A stretch of DNA of 64,000 nt from Turnera subulata. Lineage: Eukaryota; Streptophyta; Magnoliopsida; Malpighiales; Passifloraceae. Position 1 is the first letter of the stretch; each line of letters opens with the position of its first letter. The stretch is from positions 62,001 through 126,000 of the forward strand of contig JAKUCV010007504.1 in the NCBI GenBank assembly GCA_028386065.3. Reading direction: 5' to 3'. The notes beneath the pieces are model-generated. The model searched no databases, had not been told where the DNA came from, and saw only the letters and a list, made by a program, of their open reading frames with translations. Shown piece by piece: positions 35,162-48,700 of the stretch. The translations under genes were made by a program, and so were the position numbers.

Positions 35162-35838
35162 TGCCCAGCCTCTTTTGATGTAATTGTTTTGTTAATACTC
35201 AATAGTAATACATCACTTCCAGATCCAAAAAGAAAAGAGTCACTGAAAGGACTTTGGTCAAAAAGCCACTAGAACTCATCTGCCAACTTATTGCTTTAAG
35301 CTTGACGATCGACCATGAGTCACTTCAACACAGAAAATTTGCTTCCCGTGGCAAGCAATAGTTAAAGCCCAATCCCGGAACCCTTATGTTATGGCCCGTC
35401 CAGGTCCTTGGGCTCACCAATGTCAGCCCAGTACGAAAAATGGACCTAGGATAGATAAGCTGTTATTTGGTATCAAATGGCCCTTAGTTCCTGCTTCCAT
35501 TTCTAGTCATTCGGCCCAAAGCTCAGCATTCTGTTTTAGGAAACTAACGGTATTGCGAGGGAGTTTTTAAAAAAAGGAAACAAACGAGTATCTTAGGAGC
35601 TTAATTGAAAAAAGAAACATAAAATTAGCAAAAGTAACATAAAATAAGAAACGCGGGAGCTAAAGGAGGGAAAAAAAAAAACACTAAATAACTATCTACA
35701 TTATTGAATGAAGTATTTACACGTTGTTGGGGCTCAGTGCCATTTGGAGATGAGATGACTCCACAAGAAATAGAAAGATGGAGTATGTACAGTGTCAGTA
35801 AAAGAATCCAGCTCCATGGAAGTGGAATTAAGATGTTT

Positions 35839-36954
35839 TTAGTTGGTGATATCAAAGTATCTTGGATCTTCTGGGAAATGGTACTCAACATTCAACTGCC
35901 AATAGAAAAACCACAATCCTTGTTAAAAAGCCTGAATGATATACTAAGATGGAAAAATATGTAAAAGCATCAACTCAATTAGGAATTGCAATCATCATCA
36001 TCAACTGGTTAAGCTTGTAGCAGGATTCTTGTACCGGGAAGTTCAGAGGAAACACATATAGCATGAGTTCAATCGAAGAATACCTTTCCCTCATCGGTGT
36101 CTGAATGGCGTTGAGGGAAGACCACCTTCAAGTCATTGTATAAATAGAATTTACGCTCCTCTTCCACACCAGAGTTCATCTTTTGCGGCACAGATAGAGG
36201 ATCGGATTTACATCTCTGAACCGACTTTGAGGACCTTTTTGGTGAAGGACATAGAAAGCGGAGGTGAAGAGCATAACGAAGTGCACCACTACCGGGGTTA
36301 CTTTCATTGATCTTCGAACAACAGTGGGGTGATGATTTTCTCTCGCTTCCAGTGCCGTCTTTCGTACCGCTTCTTGCACAATCACCATCACTGCAGCCTT
36401 TCTCGAGCACAAGGGACTCGGCATCCATCTTTCCTGCACTTTGAGATTTTTCAGGCACATCACAACATCCAGCACCTGCAGGTTGACGCTGGCTCTTTCG
36501 TAAGATTGACGTCTTGTTGTCCATATTGGAACCTATGGGCTCTTGTTTCGACTCTGCTGAATTTGTTCCAGAAGAAGCCAAAGTAGCCTTCTGGCGCATG
36601 AAGGTCTACTCTCATCCCAACAGCAATGAGACAGAGAAGAATTAGGCATATTACCAAATCATGAAGGACCAGCACTTAGGCAGTGTAACGTGTTCATTAA
36701 GGAAGTACTGCACATGCATAGTTTCATTTATCATAAGTTGAATAAAAAGAGGGCCCCTTATCACATCAATAAAAAGAACATTATCGTAAGTTGAATAAGC
36801 AAACAAATCCAGATAGACTAAAAGTTAAAAACCCTTGGTCACAACTCACAACCCAACTCAGTTTGAAAGTACTGGTAATACAACACCCCAAAAATAAAGC
36901 AATACGCTATTGAATTGGTAAATGAAAATAACAGGCCATACTTATCATAGACAG

Positions 36955-36987
<33 letters not shown>

Positions 36988-39392
36988 GCTTGCCTCATTT
37001 GATCAAACTAAAAGTTTGGACCATAAAAAGATTTTTAAAATAAATTTGATACTAAGCAGGAACCCCAAGTAGTTCACAATGCAAAAAACAGGTTGGTCAC
37101 TTCATATTTATTACTATGATACTTCAGATAATTTTGTATTTTAGTGTGCCAACGAGCAGGGAGAGTACGACACAAACTAAGAAAAGAGATGCAAGTAGTA
37201 TTTACTTTGGTGCCAGCTGGCATGTCACTCAAATCGTAGTTGCAGAGGAAAGTGTGAAGAGGAGTCTTTTCAGGATTGCTAAGAACCTGCAGGAAGTGAT
37301 ACAACTTGGTAGTTAAATATAAAGCCATATTTTCAAATTAACAGCTGCCGAAACCACAAGATCAAACATTTTTATAAGCAAACAGCTCTATATGACCAGG
37401 TCGTGCAAACATTTAGAACCTGAATACAGGTAGAAGAACTATTCTGCTTGAGCCTGTATATTAAAGCAAAATTCATCGGACAAAACAGACCACTTTTTAA
37501 CTGCCAAAGATGGCATATAATTGATTATCCACCAGTACATCCACTTGGAAAGATGCCATGAAGGGACACTCTCATCCACTTGGCTCCTCAATATCCCTTC
37601 CACTACAAGTTCCACTCACATGTCCAACAGCCTATCTGGAAGGCGGCCAGAAGAAGCCACAAGGCTCAAATACGAAATCAAATTGGTATGTAAGATATAA
37701 CCCATGTCATTTCACAAAGTTCAAGTTGGAAAGCCCTCTAATGTTCAACCAAAGGCAATCACATAGTAAAGAGAAATTGAAGTACCAGCTGTATGCGCCC
37801 TTTCATAGGTACCCGCATGCGGCTTCTAACAGTTTGTGAATCATCATTACTCAAGCACCTCTTCAATTTTTGGCCTCTATATTTATTTGATGAAGACTTT
37901 CCCCCAAGATCAATTGATGCATAGTACAGTAGATAACAATCTTCATCCACACTAGTAACTGAAAATGGAAGCTTCTGAGACTGTGGTGAAAAGTTCCCTC
38001 CAGTGACACTTAATACAGCTAAGAAGCCATCTATTCTCTGCACAAGGAACAAGTCAGCCAAAAGGAGCATAGGGTCAGATGACTCCTAAAACGAAAATAT
38101 AATCACACACTAAATTATTCATGCAGTATCACATCACCAACCTGCGCGAATTTTCCAGAAAAGAACCGCCCAGACAACAGCGACTCCTCAAATGAACCAA
38201 CCAAGGACCTCCGAACAGGATGGCCACTCAAACCTCTGAGATGTCTTACATATGGAGATGGAGCTGATTCTTGCATTAGAGACCAACACATCTCAGCACC
38301 ACCGTCAAAAGAAGAAGGACGAATTTCTTTGCAGCTAAGACCAGTGCCTTCGAATGATCTGCTCGAGATCCCAAGCTCCACCTCTCTAGAGCCAATGATA
38401 GTACCTGTGTGATTCCTGTCAACAGAATGCTCATTTTTCAAATCTGGATAGCAGTTGTCTGAGTGCGTTTTGATATTCCAACATCGTCCTTTTGCTCTAT
38501 CATAAAACTTTGGTCCTAGAGGGGACAAGGAAAGGGGAGATGAATTTCCCTTTTTTGGGGATGAGGATACCGCTTGTTTTTGGTATCTTTCTTCAATTGC
38601 ATCATTGAAATTATCAATGCCTGGAGAGCAAAATGTACTTTTTTGAATCTGCAGATATCTGTTCTCCAGTAACGGACCATCAATAAGATGCACAATCTTT
38701 TGATCAGGGCAACTAGGCAATAACAGGGATGGCACACTGACACTTATCGTGCTGCCAACATTTGCTTTCTTGTGATCATGTGCCACCGAAGCAAACAACT
38801 TACCAGTTTTAACAGAGCCATTCCTCTGAGAAACATGGCTACCAATATCCAGAGAATCGCCACTAAATTGATCAGCAGAAAGAATATTACTTAAAGGAGA
38901 TAGCAGCCGCTTCCTGACAAGGGACACATTTGACTCCGCCTCATTAATTATAACCCCAGACATAGAAGAAGAGTGCACACGATCAGTAGAAGCTCCCTCC
39001 AGTCTATCACAATGAGAACTCCTTTGACACGATTCAAAACCCACAATCCTAGTAGCAGGGTCAGAAATAGTCCTTCCACTTCTTGGACCAAGCCCACCGG
39101 CTTTCTCAGCAGAACGAGTTTTCAACCCATAAACATTTGAAGCCAATGGATCTCCAAATCCAAATGAATTGTCTGGGAACTTTAAAAATTCCGGTGAGGT
39201 TGTTCTCGGAAGTTCACCTAAAGAAGAACTTAAAGTATTCCCAGTAGTGTGGTTCACGCTTTCTCCATGCAAACCATCCAAATCACAGGTGCCAACACCA
39301 GAAAATCGCGATGGGCTCCGCAAAAATGAGCCCAAAGATGTTGCTGCAACTTCCTCTGCATCACCGACCGAGGAAACTTGTGGCAGACCCAT
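35839..39392 (-). CDS. Atos/FAM214-like protein
   Basis: Five coding exons join in frame to 720 residues: 39392-38142, 38037-37786, 37286-37206, 36605-36084 and 35895-35839. The first 390 residues are low-complexity and Ser-rich. The Atos-like conserved domain starts at [19 protein letters not shown] (about residues 392-410) and continues across the intron with [11 protein letters not shown] and [10 protein letters not shown] second block, [14 protein letters not shown] (from about 635) and [19 protein letters not shown] (about 684-702), is the DUF usually named after chromosome segregation. The last exon adds [18 protein letters not shown]. Animal Atos proteins are nuclear transcription regulators; the plant role is not established. 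28 A's in the intron at 36955-36982 are the only oddity. The gene probably has a leader intron, because an AG precedes the start and CT-rich leader-like sequence lies near 40.8 kb. Confidence 0.88.
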
Positions 39393-42300
39393 AGCTAGAA
39401 CTTGCAGAAAATATGTCTACCTTCTTATCCAGTGAGGCTGAATAAATTAGAGTATGGCTCTCCTTCCCACTTAAATTGATACGTCAGCATTTTAAGGTTC
39501 AAATACCCACCCTTTCCCTGTTAAGTTTGCAAGAAGAAGAATAACTGTCCTCTAATGTCCAATGAAGACAGTATCAAAACCTCCTACTCCTAATCCTACC
39601 AACGATATTGCACAAAAGCCAGTGTTGCTGCTAAAATTAAATTTAAATGAATCCTGCAAAGCCAATTCCTAATCAAGAGAGAAGCTCGTACTATGTATCC
39701 ACCAGAGGCATCCACATTTCATTAGATGACATAGAGAAACCCAGACACATACTAACTATCCAGCAATAACGAGTAGCACAGATTTTCTGACCTCCAAACC
39801 AGCAAGCAATGTAACACCTAGTATTCATGATCACTAACAGGTTGAAAGTTTTCGCCTGTTGAATTGCAAAACACCAAAAAGGAAACAATTAGCAGTCTAA
39901 ACTTACTTCAAAAGGACCAATTAAAGAGCACGAAATTCCTCTCTCTTTCTCTGTCTATCTCCCAAAGTCCAAAACACTTCATCAAGTAAACACAGGAGTT
40001 GACCATTTGGATTCAATTTGGAACCTTGTCACAGAGAAACACAACTAAAATCTTGAGTTGATGAACATGAATGTAGATACCAATTGACGAGCAGTTTCAA
40101 ACTGAAAAACTTGGGACTCAATTTTACATCTCCTCAGTCACAAGACCTATGCATGATCTAACCAAAATGAAAATTTCAGATTCTTCTAATCACGCCTTCA
40201 ATCTATCAAGAAAACCAAAACAGAAAACTCATAAACAATCCAGCAAAAGCAAGTACCTAAGGTTCAACAATCACCCATCAACGTTTCGAGCTAAATTTGG
40301 AAAACCCCGCACAGTATGCTTCTCCGGTAGCAAAACCAACAACAAAGTAAAAGAGGAAATTCATCCAAAAAGCGCCTAAAAACGTAATTCCTTAACAGGA
40401 TCAGCGGCAAAAACGCGTGAAAAGCTCAAAAGGGTATGCTTGTGCGAACTCTAACCATCCACCAGAAGCAACATCCGTTGATATTTTGTTGTCAAGTTAA
40501 AGCAAACGCGCACATGTCATATTAGCAAAAACCCACAAAAACTAGCCACACCAACAACCAGATTATCAAAAGAAATCCAAGAAATAACAAGAATACTCGT
40601 GGAAGTTACAATTCAACCAGTATCAATCCAATCAATGCACGCACCCAATAGAGCAGGTGATCAAAGAATCTGGCACATAAATCATCTGAAAGATGATCTG
40701 TTGTGAAATTCAATCGGTCTCCAGATCATGTACAAAGATTACGGATTACGCTAAGTGGGTTAGAAATTAAAAAGAGAAAAAGAAGCGAAAGAGAGATAGT
40801 TTTTCGTTTTCTTCTTCCTCTTCCTCTTCTTCTTTTGTGGGGTTTGGTTAGGGAGAGTGGTTTTGTGGTGTGAAGCCGTAAAATAAAAATAATGAGGGAG
40901 GAGAGAAGAAGAAGAAGATGATGATGGGAAGGGCAATGCCATGTCTAAGTAGATGGGGTTTTGTTTATAATCCCAAGAGGAGGAGGTAGGCGTCAATACC
41001 CACTTCCCTCTTTGGTACCATCCAATCCATCATCTCTCAAATTCTCTTGGCTGTAAATTTCAAAAAAAATTAACATAAACAATCTACTTTGTCTCTTTTT
41101 TCTTTCCTTTTTATGATTTTGTTGTTGTCCCCCTTTGCCACCTTTTTTTTGTTGAAGTGGTTTTATTTATTTTATTTGTATGATGTAGAATTTGAAAAAG
41201 GAAATCTCCAATGTAAGTAGAAGGTTAATTCTTCCAGTTACATCTGACATAAGAGACCATTGTGTGCGGAATGTGTGATTGAATTTGTGGGTTTCTGTTT
41301 TAACACTCAAACATTGAATTGATTATTTTCAATAAGTTAATTATGATTTGTCAATACGTCCGAATTTTTTTTAGATAAACAACAATTCTATTCTATTATT
41401 CAAAAGAAAAGAGCATTTTTCTTGAACAATAGCAAAAACTGGAATTTATTGGAGAGTTAACAACCTCAATTTTAATGTTATTGGCTTTAATACTTCTTGA
41501 AAATATCTTGTATTGTTGTTCAAAAAAAAGAAGAAGAAGAAAATATCATGTATTGAACAAGCTGAACATGTAAATGGAGAAAAGTCATTTAAAGGTAGGA
41601 GGTAGGTACCTCAAATTTAGCAAAATAAGAAAAATGGGAGCCACTTGTCACTTGACCAAAGGCCCAAGTGCCCAACAAAGCAACTTTCTAGTAATCCTTT
41701 GGGGGAAAAAAAAAAAAACTGTAAATTCCAGACACGCCATGTCCACAATCAAATATTAAAGATTGAGTGGTTTTTGACCCCTCCAAATATTCACAGTGAA
41801 CCTAACATGGGTTCGATTTATCTTTATATTTTTTACTACTACTTTTTAGGTGCAATGTCGGTTCCCACACAATATATCCCCATCTTTTAGACAACAAGAA
41901 TGGCGCAGAAACAGCCTTCCGTACTTACCTTTGAATCATCATAAATATTTAGACTATCTTCATGAGAGAGCTCAATTACCCTTTAACATACTATTACTTT
42001 ACCCTGTATGTAGGTGCTTCAGGAATGTGAAAACAATGGGCATAGTGACAAATGACAATATCCCATTTGTTATCTTCTCGAACTCGGTCCAGATATTTCT
42101 TCTTTATTTTTTTTGCGTGAGTTTTCGGGTAGGACGTTCAATCTTCAATGAAATCAAATCATAATCAATCAGGGTATATGAAGCTCCCTAATATTCTATG
42201 TAACTTTGCTATCTTTCCAGGGTACAAGTCATAATCAAAGCTCCATCATGCAACATCATCACGAGAAAGGTGAAGCCACCACGTTGTAAGTCACTGCTCC

Positions 42301-42949
42301 CTTTAGGCCACGTGGCACGACATCATGATCGCAAATGTAACCCCTCCATACTACGCCTGTCACCGTTCATTCCACCACAAAAATTTAGTACTAGAAAAAG
42401 CTGTGTGTCCTGCATATCCAGTTTCACGCATTTGCCTCCTTCAAAGCCTTGCCAGATGCAATAAAAATAACCCATAAAATTGGGATACCCTTGGTAAGTG
42501 GTAACTAGAGGAGTTGATCTTTTCTACTAGTAGTAATATCGTATGGTGTTCCTAATAGGGTACTATGGTAGGCTACAAGTTACTACTTTGTCAGAGAAAG
42601 CTGCACGTGATGACTCAGTCTTAACGGAGCCACATGATAAAGCCACATCGAGCGACTAACAGATCTTTTTAGCTGTGGGCTAACCAGGCACGTGCCAAGC
42701 TGCCATTAAGCCCATAAATTAACTATTGATTATATGTCTAGTTATTTGTTCTAAATTATGCTTAGCAGTAACTTTCGCAAAGCAAATTACAAAATGAATG
42801 ACAATAGCTTACCTTGTATTCTTATATATAATGAATGACACTACATATTTCAACCATTCATATAACTGCAGGATATATAAGACATAGGCTCGTTGCTGCA
42901 GTGTCCTGCAATTTTGTTTACATATAACAAAAAGCAGATCCGGTACTTG
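39393..42949. other. Leader and promoter of the Atos-like gene, then spacer to SKL1
   Basis: 39393 to about 40.9 kb probably holds leader exon(s) and intron of the minus-strand gene; on that strand 40770-40830 is CT-rich like a 5' leader. The rest, to 42.9 kb, has no recognised gene. A CACGTG near 42603 is followed shortly by TGACTCA, a bZIP-type site pair of unknown relevance. Confidence 0.4.
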
Positions 42950-44787
42950 CTAAAATGGTTGTCCAGCTTCTTCCATCATCTTCTTTACTCTTGTTAGTTT
43001 TTCTATCTCCGTGAGAACCTGAAAATATTAACAAGAGAATAAGCAACTTTGATGTGGTTCATCTTTCCACAGACGTTCGATATACCACTATTGTTCTAAC
43101 ATATATGATATGTTCACCTGCAATGCCAACTCCTCCATTGTTATTGAATCCAATGCATCATGACCTAATTGGCCAGCTACATCTGATGGAGAAAGAAAAA
43201 AAAAAGAGAGAAATCATCAGAAATCAATACCATTTTACAATGAATTCAGTAACAAAAACGCTAAGACAAAGGAATATATATACTTTGCAGTGTTATTCTA
43301 GCATCCGCTGTACCATATCGCCCTTTCAGCTCTTCATAGGAAATAAGTAACTGGTTTAGCACCTGCTCATCATCCATCAGATGAAAAAATTAGAAACAAA
43401 ACAGTAGTATCAAACCCAAGATCCCAGGTCATTCTCATTCTCAAAAAAAGTCAAGATCCCAGGACTGCAGCAAGAAAGCTAAGGCAGGATAAAAGATGAA
43501 ACTTTAGGATGGGTAGAGAAGAACACCTCAGAATGAGATTCAGGAGGTTGACTCTGGTTTCCGGTCATCTCTTTGGCCACCATATCCAAGGGCACATCAA
43601 TCCACAATGAGATTCCATGTCTCAAAAGTCCCCTGCATAAATGTATAAGGAAACAAGTTGCATCAAATTTAAACCATATTAAGTGAGGATAACAGGCAGA
43701 ACATTCACGAGTAGGTATGATCAATAGCATTTTCTTACAAATTAGTTGAATTCTGAACCGCACCATCTCCAGCAGAGACCACAAGTCGACCCATTGATGA
43801 TAACTCCTTCAACACTTCAGTCTGTAGCAAAATGCCACTTCAAAAATAACGTGCCTCATCATCCGTATCATTAAAACAATTCAATTTCCTCAATTTATAC
43901 CCAAAAATCCACAAGCATATCAACACAAAACACTCACCACCGACTTCATATACCCCTCCTCGTCGTTTTCCCTTAAAGATTCAGCAGCCAATTCCCCACC
44001 AGCAGCTTCCTCAATCACACTATCACTGACCCAAATACCAAACAAAATTTAAATTTCCAGTGTTCCTCCAACAATTTAAACCAAGAAAACCACATGAAAG
44101 AGTTCCCATTACCTATCAAAATAATAATACCGCAAAGCATCAGCCAACACTTTACCCACATTGCTTTTCACGGAGCTTTTTGTTCCTTCCATATCAAAGA
44201 AATCATCATAACTCTTTATTATCAGAATCAAGACTCTAAAAGCTAGGACAACATTAACCAAGGGATAGAAAATGCTCACCAACTAAGAATATAGAAGTCC
44301 CTCTCAGTATAGGGACTATATCAGCTGCTTTCTTCTGTAATACCCCAAGCTTAATCACTAAAAAATGTAACAACTCGAATAACAACTAATACAATACAAT
44401 ACACATTACAAACAAAATAAGAAAAACCCAAATCCCTCACCTTCAGTTCAAGAGAGCAGTCCACCTCAGCAACCTTTGTAGCTGCCAAAACACACATATG
44501 TAAGAAAAAGGACAAATCAAAAACTGAACTCCAATTGAAACAGAACCGGTAAAAGGAGCAGGAGAAACCGAGGGTATATGCCACAACTTACTTATTCCAT
44601 CCGAAAGAGAGCAAGTAGTGGAAAGAGCTCGTGGGCGCGAAGTGGTTGTAGACCAAAAGGAAGATGAATCAAAATTCGAGACTCCATGAAACCGAGGCTT
44701 GCATTTACTAGTAGAAGGCAACAAGTGCGAGGATTGGGCAGGAAAATGGAGCAACAAGCGACTGGGAGTTGCGGTCGTTATCACCAT
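42950..44787 (-). CDS. SKL1: Shikimate-kinase-like 1, inactive plastid protein
   Basis: Ten exons join to 284 residues: 44787-44592, 44481-44441, 44334-44280, 44185-44113, 44025-43938, 43821-43739, 43632-43527, 43362-43284, 43182-43118 and 43018-42950. The first 60 residues are Ser/Thr-rich like a transit peptide. The kinase fold follows: LRGTSIFLVGTKSSVKSN, then LADALRYYYFDSDSVIEEAAGG, VLKELSSMGRLVVSAGDGAV and LLRHGISLWIDVPLD. The P-loop is replaced: where active shikimate kinases have GxxGSGK[ST], this reads GTKSSVKSNVGK. That matches SKL1, which lost shikimate kinase activity and is needed for chloroplast biogenesis in Arabidopsis. The exon 4 acceptor is weak: the AG just before GAACAAAAAG was chosen because it alone restores the family alignment and phase. 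Confidence 0.9.
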
Positions 44788-45753
44788 CTCCCGGAGTTAG
44801 TGATAATCCACCTCCCTCTTTCTCTGCTCTGGTTTCTTTACATGAGTTGACGATATAAGTGGATGGAGTTGATAGAAGATAGAGCCCAGCCCATAAATTA
44901 TAAGCCTAAAACCGATTAATAGATGTGGAAACAAAAAGCATGTGTAATGATTAACTTTTCCTATGGTTGTCAAGTCCAACCCAGATTCATGGACGTCTTT
45001 GAAAATTAAAAGCCCAATAGTCACTCAACAATAGAGCCCACAATTTAAAGCCCGCAGAAACATTTGAACACAGTCTGTTCTACTTTCACGTCCTTCTTAG
45101 TTCTTATAGGGCAGAAATACCAAGTCAGTATTGTAGGCTTGACGTAAAAATCTTTCCAGACAGGGAAAAGCAAAAAAGAAAAGAATAAAGATGAACAAAG
45201 TAGGGGAACCAAAACAACTAACAAAAGCATGGAAGAGACCAGAAAATAAGAGCATGGTCAATGGTAACTTGTTTTCTATACTTGTCTAGCTCAGACAAAT
45301 TCGAGCCTTTTTGAAGGAAGACTATAGGCTTGAATTACGTTGGAGTTGCACAACAGACGACCGAGCCCTCCATCTAACCCCGAACGAAATGAAGCCAAAT
45401 AGGCCATAACACAAAACATGTTACTTGCAATTGGTTGCTCACGAGATTGAATTATATTATTATTGCTCTTTTTTTTTTCTTTTGGATCTTTGACGAGAGA
45501 TCTATCCTGGATAAACTATTAAGGGAAAAAAGTGAGACAAAAAAATACATCAAAATTGAAAAATATACAAGGTGTTTTATCATGCACAATCGTGTGGCTC
45601 TGAGTTCCCGTCATAATCTAAAAAATTGGGATGAGAAACTAAACATTGCATTAACACTATATTTACAGTATCCAACCATTAAGTAACGAGACCTGGAAAA
45701 TGGCATCGGGCAGGTTAAGAAAACTATAAAACTTTCACCTATTTGCATGATTA
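44788..45753. other. Promoter of SKL1 and 3' region of the BAR-protein gene
   Basis: About 970 bp. Both neighbours are on the minus strand, so this holds the SKL1 promoter and the end of the next gene. Nothing else was recognised. Confidence 0.5.
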
Positions 45754-48700
45754 TCAGCTCCCACCTGCATCCAGTAAGATGTCCACGATCAGGACAAGAA
45801 TACAAAATAACACAAACAAGGGGGAAAAAGGATGCGCGAACAAATATGCTAACCATGTTTTACGGCTAAAATAAAACAAGTCAAAAACTTAACACCCCAA
45901 TCTTCATTTGCCAAAAGAAAAAACAATATTACATTGAAAAATCATGAGTCAACCACACGGACTTGAAACCTCCTATTCCTCCAAGGTTCAGTAAACTTGT
46001 TTACCAGTCCTTAGGACGGCAAAAATGCCTCTACCACTTATGTCACTGTGTAAAAATTGAATGTGAATGCTGGTAAAAGCCATTGTTCATGTCAAACAAA
46101 ACAGTCATTTTCAATTACGTCAAGGGAAAATGGTTAAGTAATCCTCTGTTTTTAAGAAATTGAAGTAAGAAATCCAACATATCCTTTCTGTGCAGATGCA
46201 ACATTTAACATATTAATAGTTTGTCATGAATTATTAGCAATAGTTATCTGCATCCATTATCTGAAATGTAATAAAAATACTATCAAATTACCTCTAGCTT
46301 GGCCAGGATGAGGAACCAACTCGGGAACAGCAGAGGCAGGTTTAACATTTGTAAGAGAAATAGGCGTTAATGGAGGAGAATCAACTCCCTCAATCCTGGA
46401 TGGGATGGCCGAGTCCAAAAGCTTAGACACGTGTATTGTCATTGCTCTCTGACTACTTGAAGGTATAGAGAAGCTTCGTGGAACAGTAACAGGTGGAGTG
46501 GGAAGGGGCGATGCCAAATTTGATGCCATTGAAGCAATCTTGTTGCTTCCAGAAGTATCGGGAATTCTCACCAATGGAGCAGAGTGACCAACTAGTGCTG
46601 AGGATTTTGCAGTTTTGGAGGAAAAATAACCCGGTGGCCTAGGAAGCTCATGAAGCTCACTTATTCTTGGTGAGGAAGCCAGTGGGGGTGACGCACTTGG
46701 GGATACTTTTGGGGAAGAGCTTTGGGGGTTTGAAACATGAGAAATTACTCCAGTAACCTGAAGAGAAAGCTCGGCAGGCGAAATGGGACCACTGGGAGAC
46801 ACAGGCTTTGTGCCAAATGATTTACTAACTATAGGACCGGAGAAAGATTGTCCCTTCAGCTTCTTATTATCGGATGTACCATATGCATCATTTTGTGGAG
46901 CAGACACCCTACCTGTCAGAGGAGGGGGTAAAAAGGTCGGGAAATTATTGTTGCCGCTCTCTTTATGTGCTGAAGGTTGACCATCACTGGAATCCTTCTC
47001 ATGCTTCTTCAGCTCCAAGGGTGAAGAATGCCACAGATTATGAGGGCGTCCACCTGGGTCTGTTGGCCTTGCATGGGAAACTGATCTTCTTGAAGAGACT
47101 ATGCCTTTTGAATCAATAGGTGTAGGCAGTGCATATGCGCTGGACTCCCTAGGAAGCTCATGAAGCTCACTTATTCTAGGTGAGGAAGCCAGTGGTGGTG
47201 ATGCACTAGGGGATACTTTCGGGGAAGAAATTTGTGGGTTTGGAACACGAGTAAGTACTCCAGTAATCTGAAGAGAAAGCTCAGCAGGCGAAATGGGACC
47301 ACTGGAAGACACAGACTTTGTGGCAAATGGTCTATTAACTATAGGACCAGAGAAAGATTGTCCCTTCATCTTCTTATTATCGGATGAACTGTATGCATCA
47401 TTCTGTGGAGCAGACACCCTACCTGCTAAAGGAGGGGGTAACAAGGTCGGGGAATTATTATCGCTGCTCTCTTTATGTGCTTGTTGGCCATCACTTGAAT
47501 CCTTCTCATTCTTCTTCTGATCCAAGGGGGAAGAATGCCACAGATTATGAGGGCGTCCACCTGGGTCTGTCGGCCTTGCATGGGAAACTGATCTTCTTGA
47601 AGAGATTACGCCTTTTGAATCAATAGGAGTAGGCAGTACATATGCGCTGGACTTTCTTGACGATTGCTGCATTTGTCTTAATCTGTCTATCGGATCAGAC
47701 TTTCTTTCTGGAAAAATTGGTGCGGAATAACTCCCTCTAGGTTCTCTACTAGAAATGGGTAGACCTTCTCGGTCTTTATCTGGGTTGAACTGCAAAGAAG
47801 GGAAAGTAAAAGGCTAAATACTGACGACATGCACCTTACACTCAACATGATAAAATCGCAACCAACAAAGAAAGCTATAAGTTAACTTATTGAAGATGGA
47901 TACAATGGAAAATCTGACCAAGCCAATTCAAAGGACCTTTCTAAAACATTCTTCAACAAAATAGGAACATTGAGAATGAGAAAATTAACCCTATCCTAAA
48001 GAACTGAGAAAATTTACCAATGCCATTGGTGTGATATGTAAGTCACTGGCAGAGTCAAGCGATACAAATCACTTGTTTGTACAAATTCATGTACATACAC
48101 ATATAGCTGTTCATAAATCCACAAAGTAAACAGATCAAAAGATTTTACCTCTACATCGGCAGCAGACGAATAGTGCAATGAAAGATCCACCTCATCCACC
48201 TGAAGAATGATCAATAATGATAATGTATGAGAAGGGTGAAACTAAGAAATAGATATGGAATAAAAAAATTGTGCACAATATTTACTATAAGAGACAGCTT
48301 CAGATAAGAAGAGTTGATTCTTCAATACTAATACGCTGTTGAGAACATAGGTACCTCCCATTCAAAAGTCTGTAAACTGATTTGGCTTATAATAAAATTT
48401 TGATATTCTATCAAAAAAAAGTAGATAGCCCACGACAAGATAATGGCTGGCACAAGTTTATTGAAATGGGTTCTCAACTTGGGGTTGGATGGATTAACAT
48501 GTATGATGATATAGTAAGAGTTCCTCTATCCAAATGATTTCTTCAGAGGTATTTAACACAATAAATGATTGATTGACACAGCACAACAGTTTTTTGGGGG
48601 AAAAAAAAGGTCACCATTGTATTCCCACCTCCATGGAATTTCTAGATGCCGCAACAACATCATGCCCTTGGTTTTGTACCCTGTAGTCAAAACTCAATTC

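Larger units (their letters stand above)
32721..35838. other. Long upstream region of the C2H2-EAR gene
   Basis: About 3.1 kb with no gene recognised. It contains a CACGTG G-box at 33493-33498, an AT dinucleotide run (33619-33641), CT repeats at about 33940-33967, an A-run at 34771-34791 and a 51-bp tandem duplication near 35.1 kb. It is likely regulatory space for the repressor gene. Confidence 0.5.

Noticed and set aside
46635..47651. Assembly duplication in the BAR-protein gene
   Set aside because: The two units differ at many positions and by one codon, so they are not a copied read stretch.
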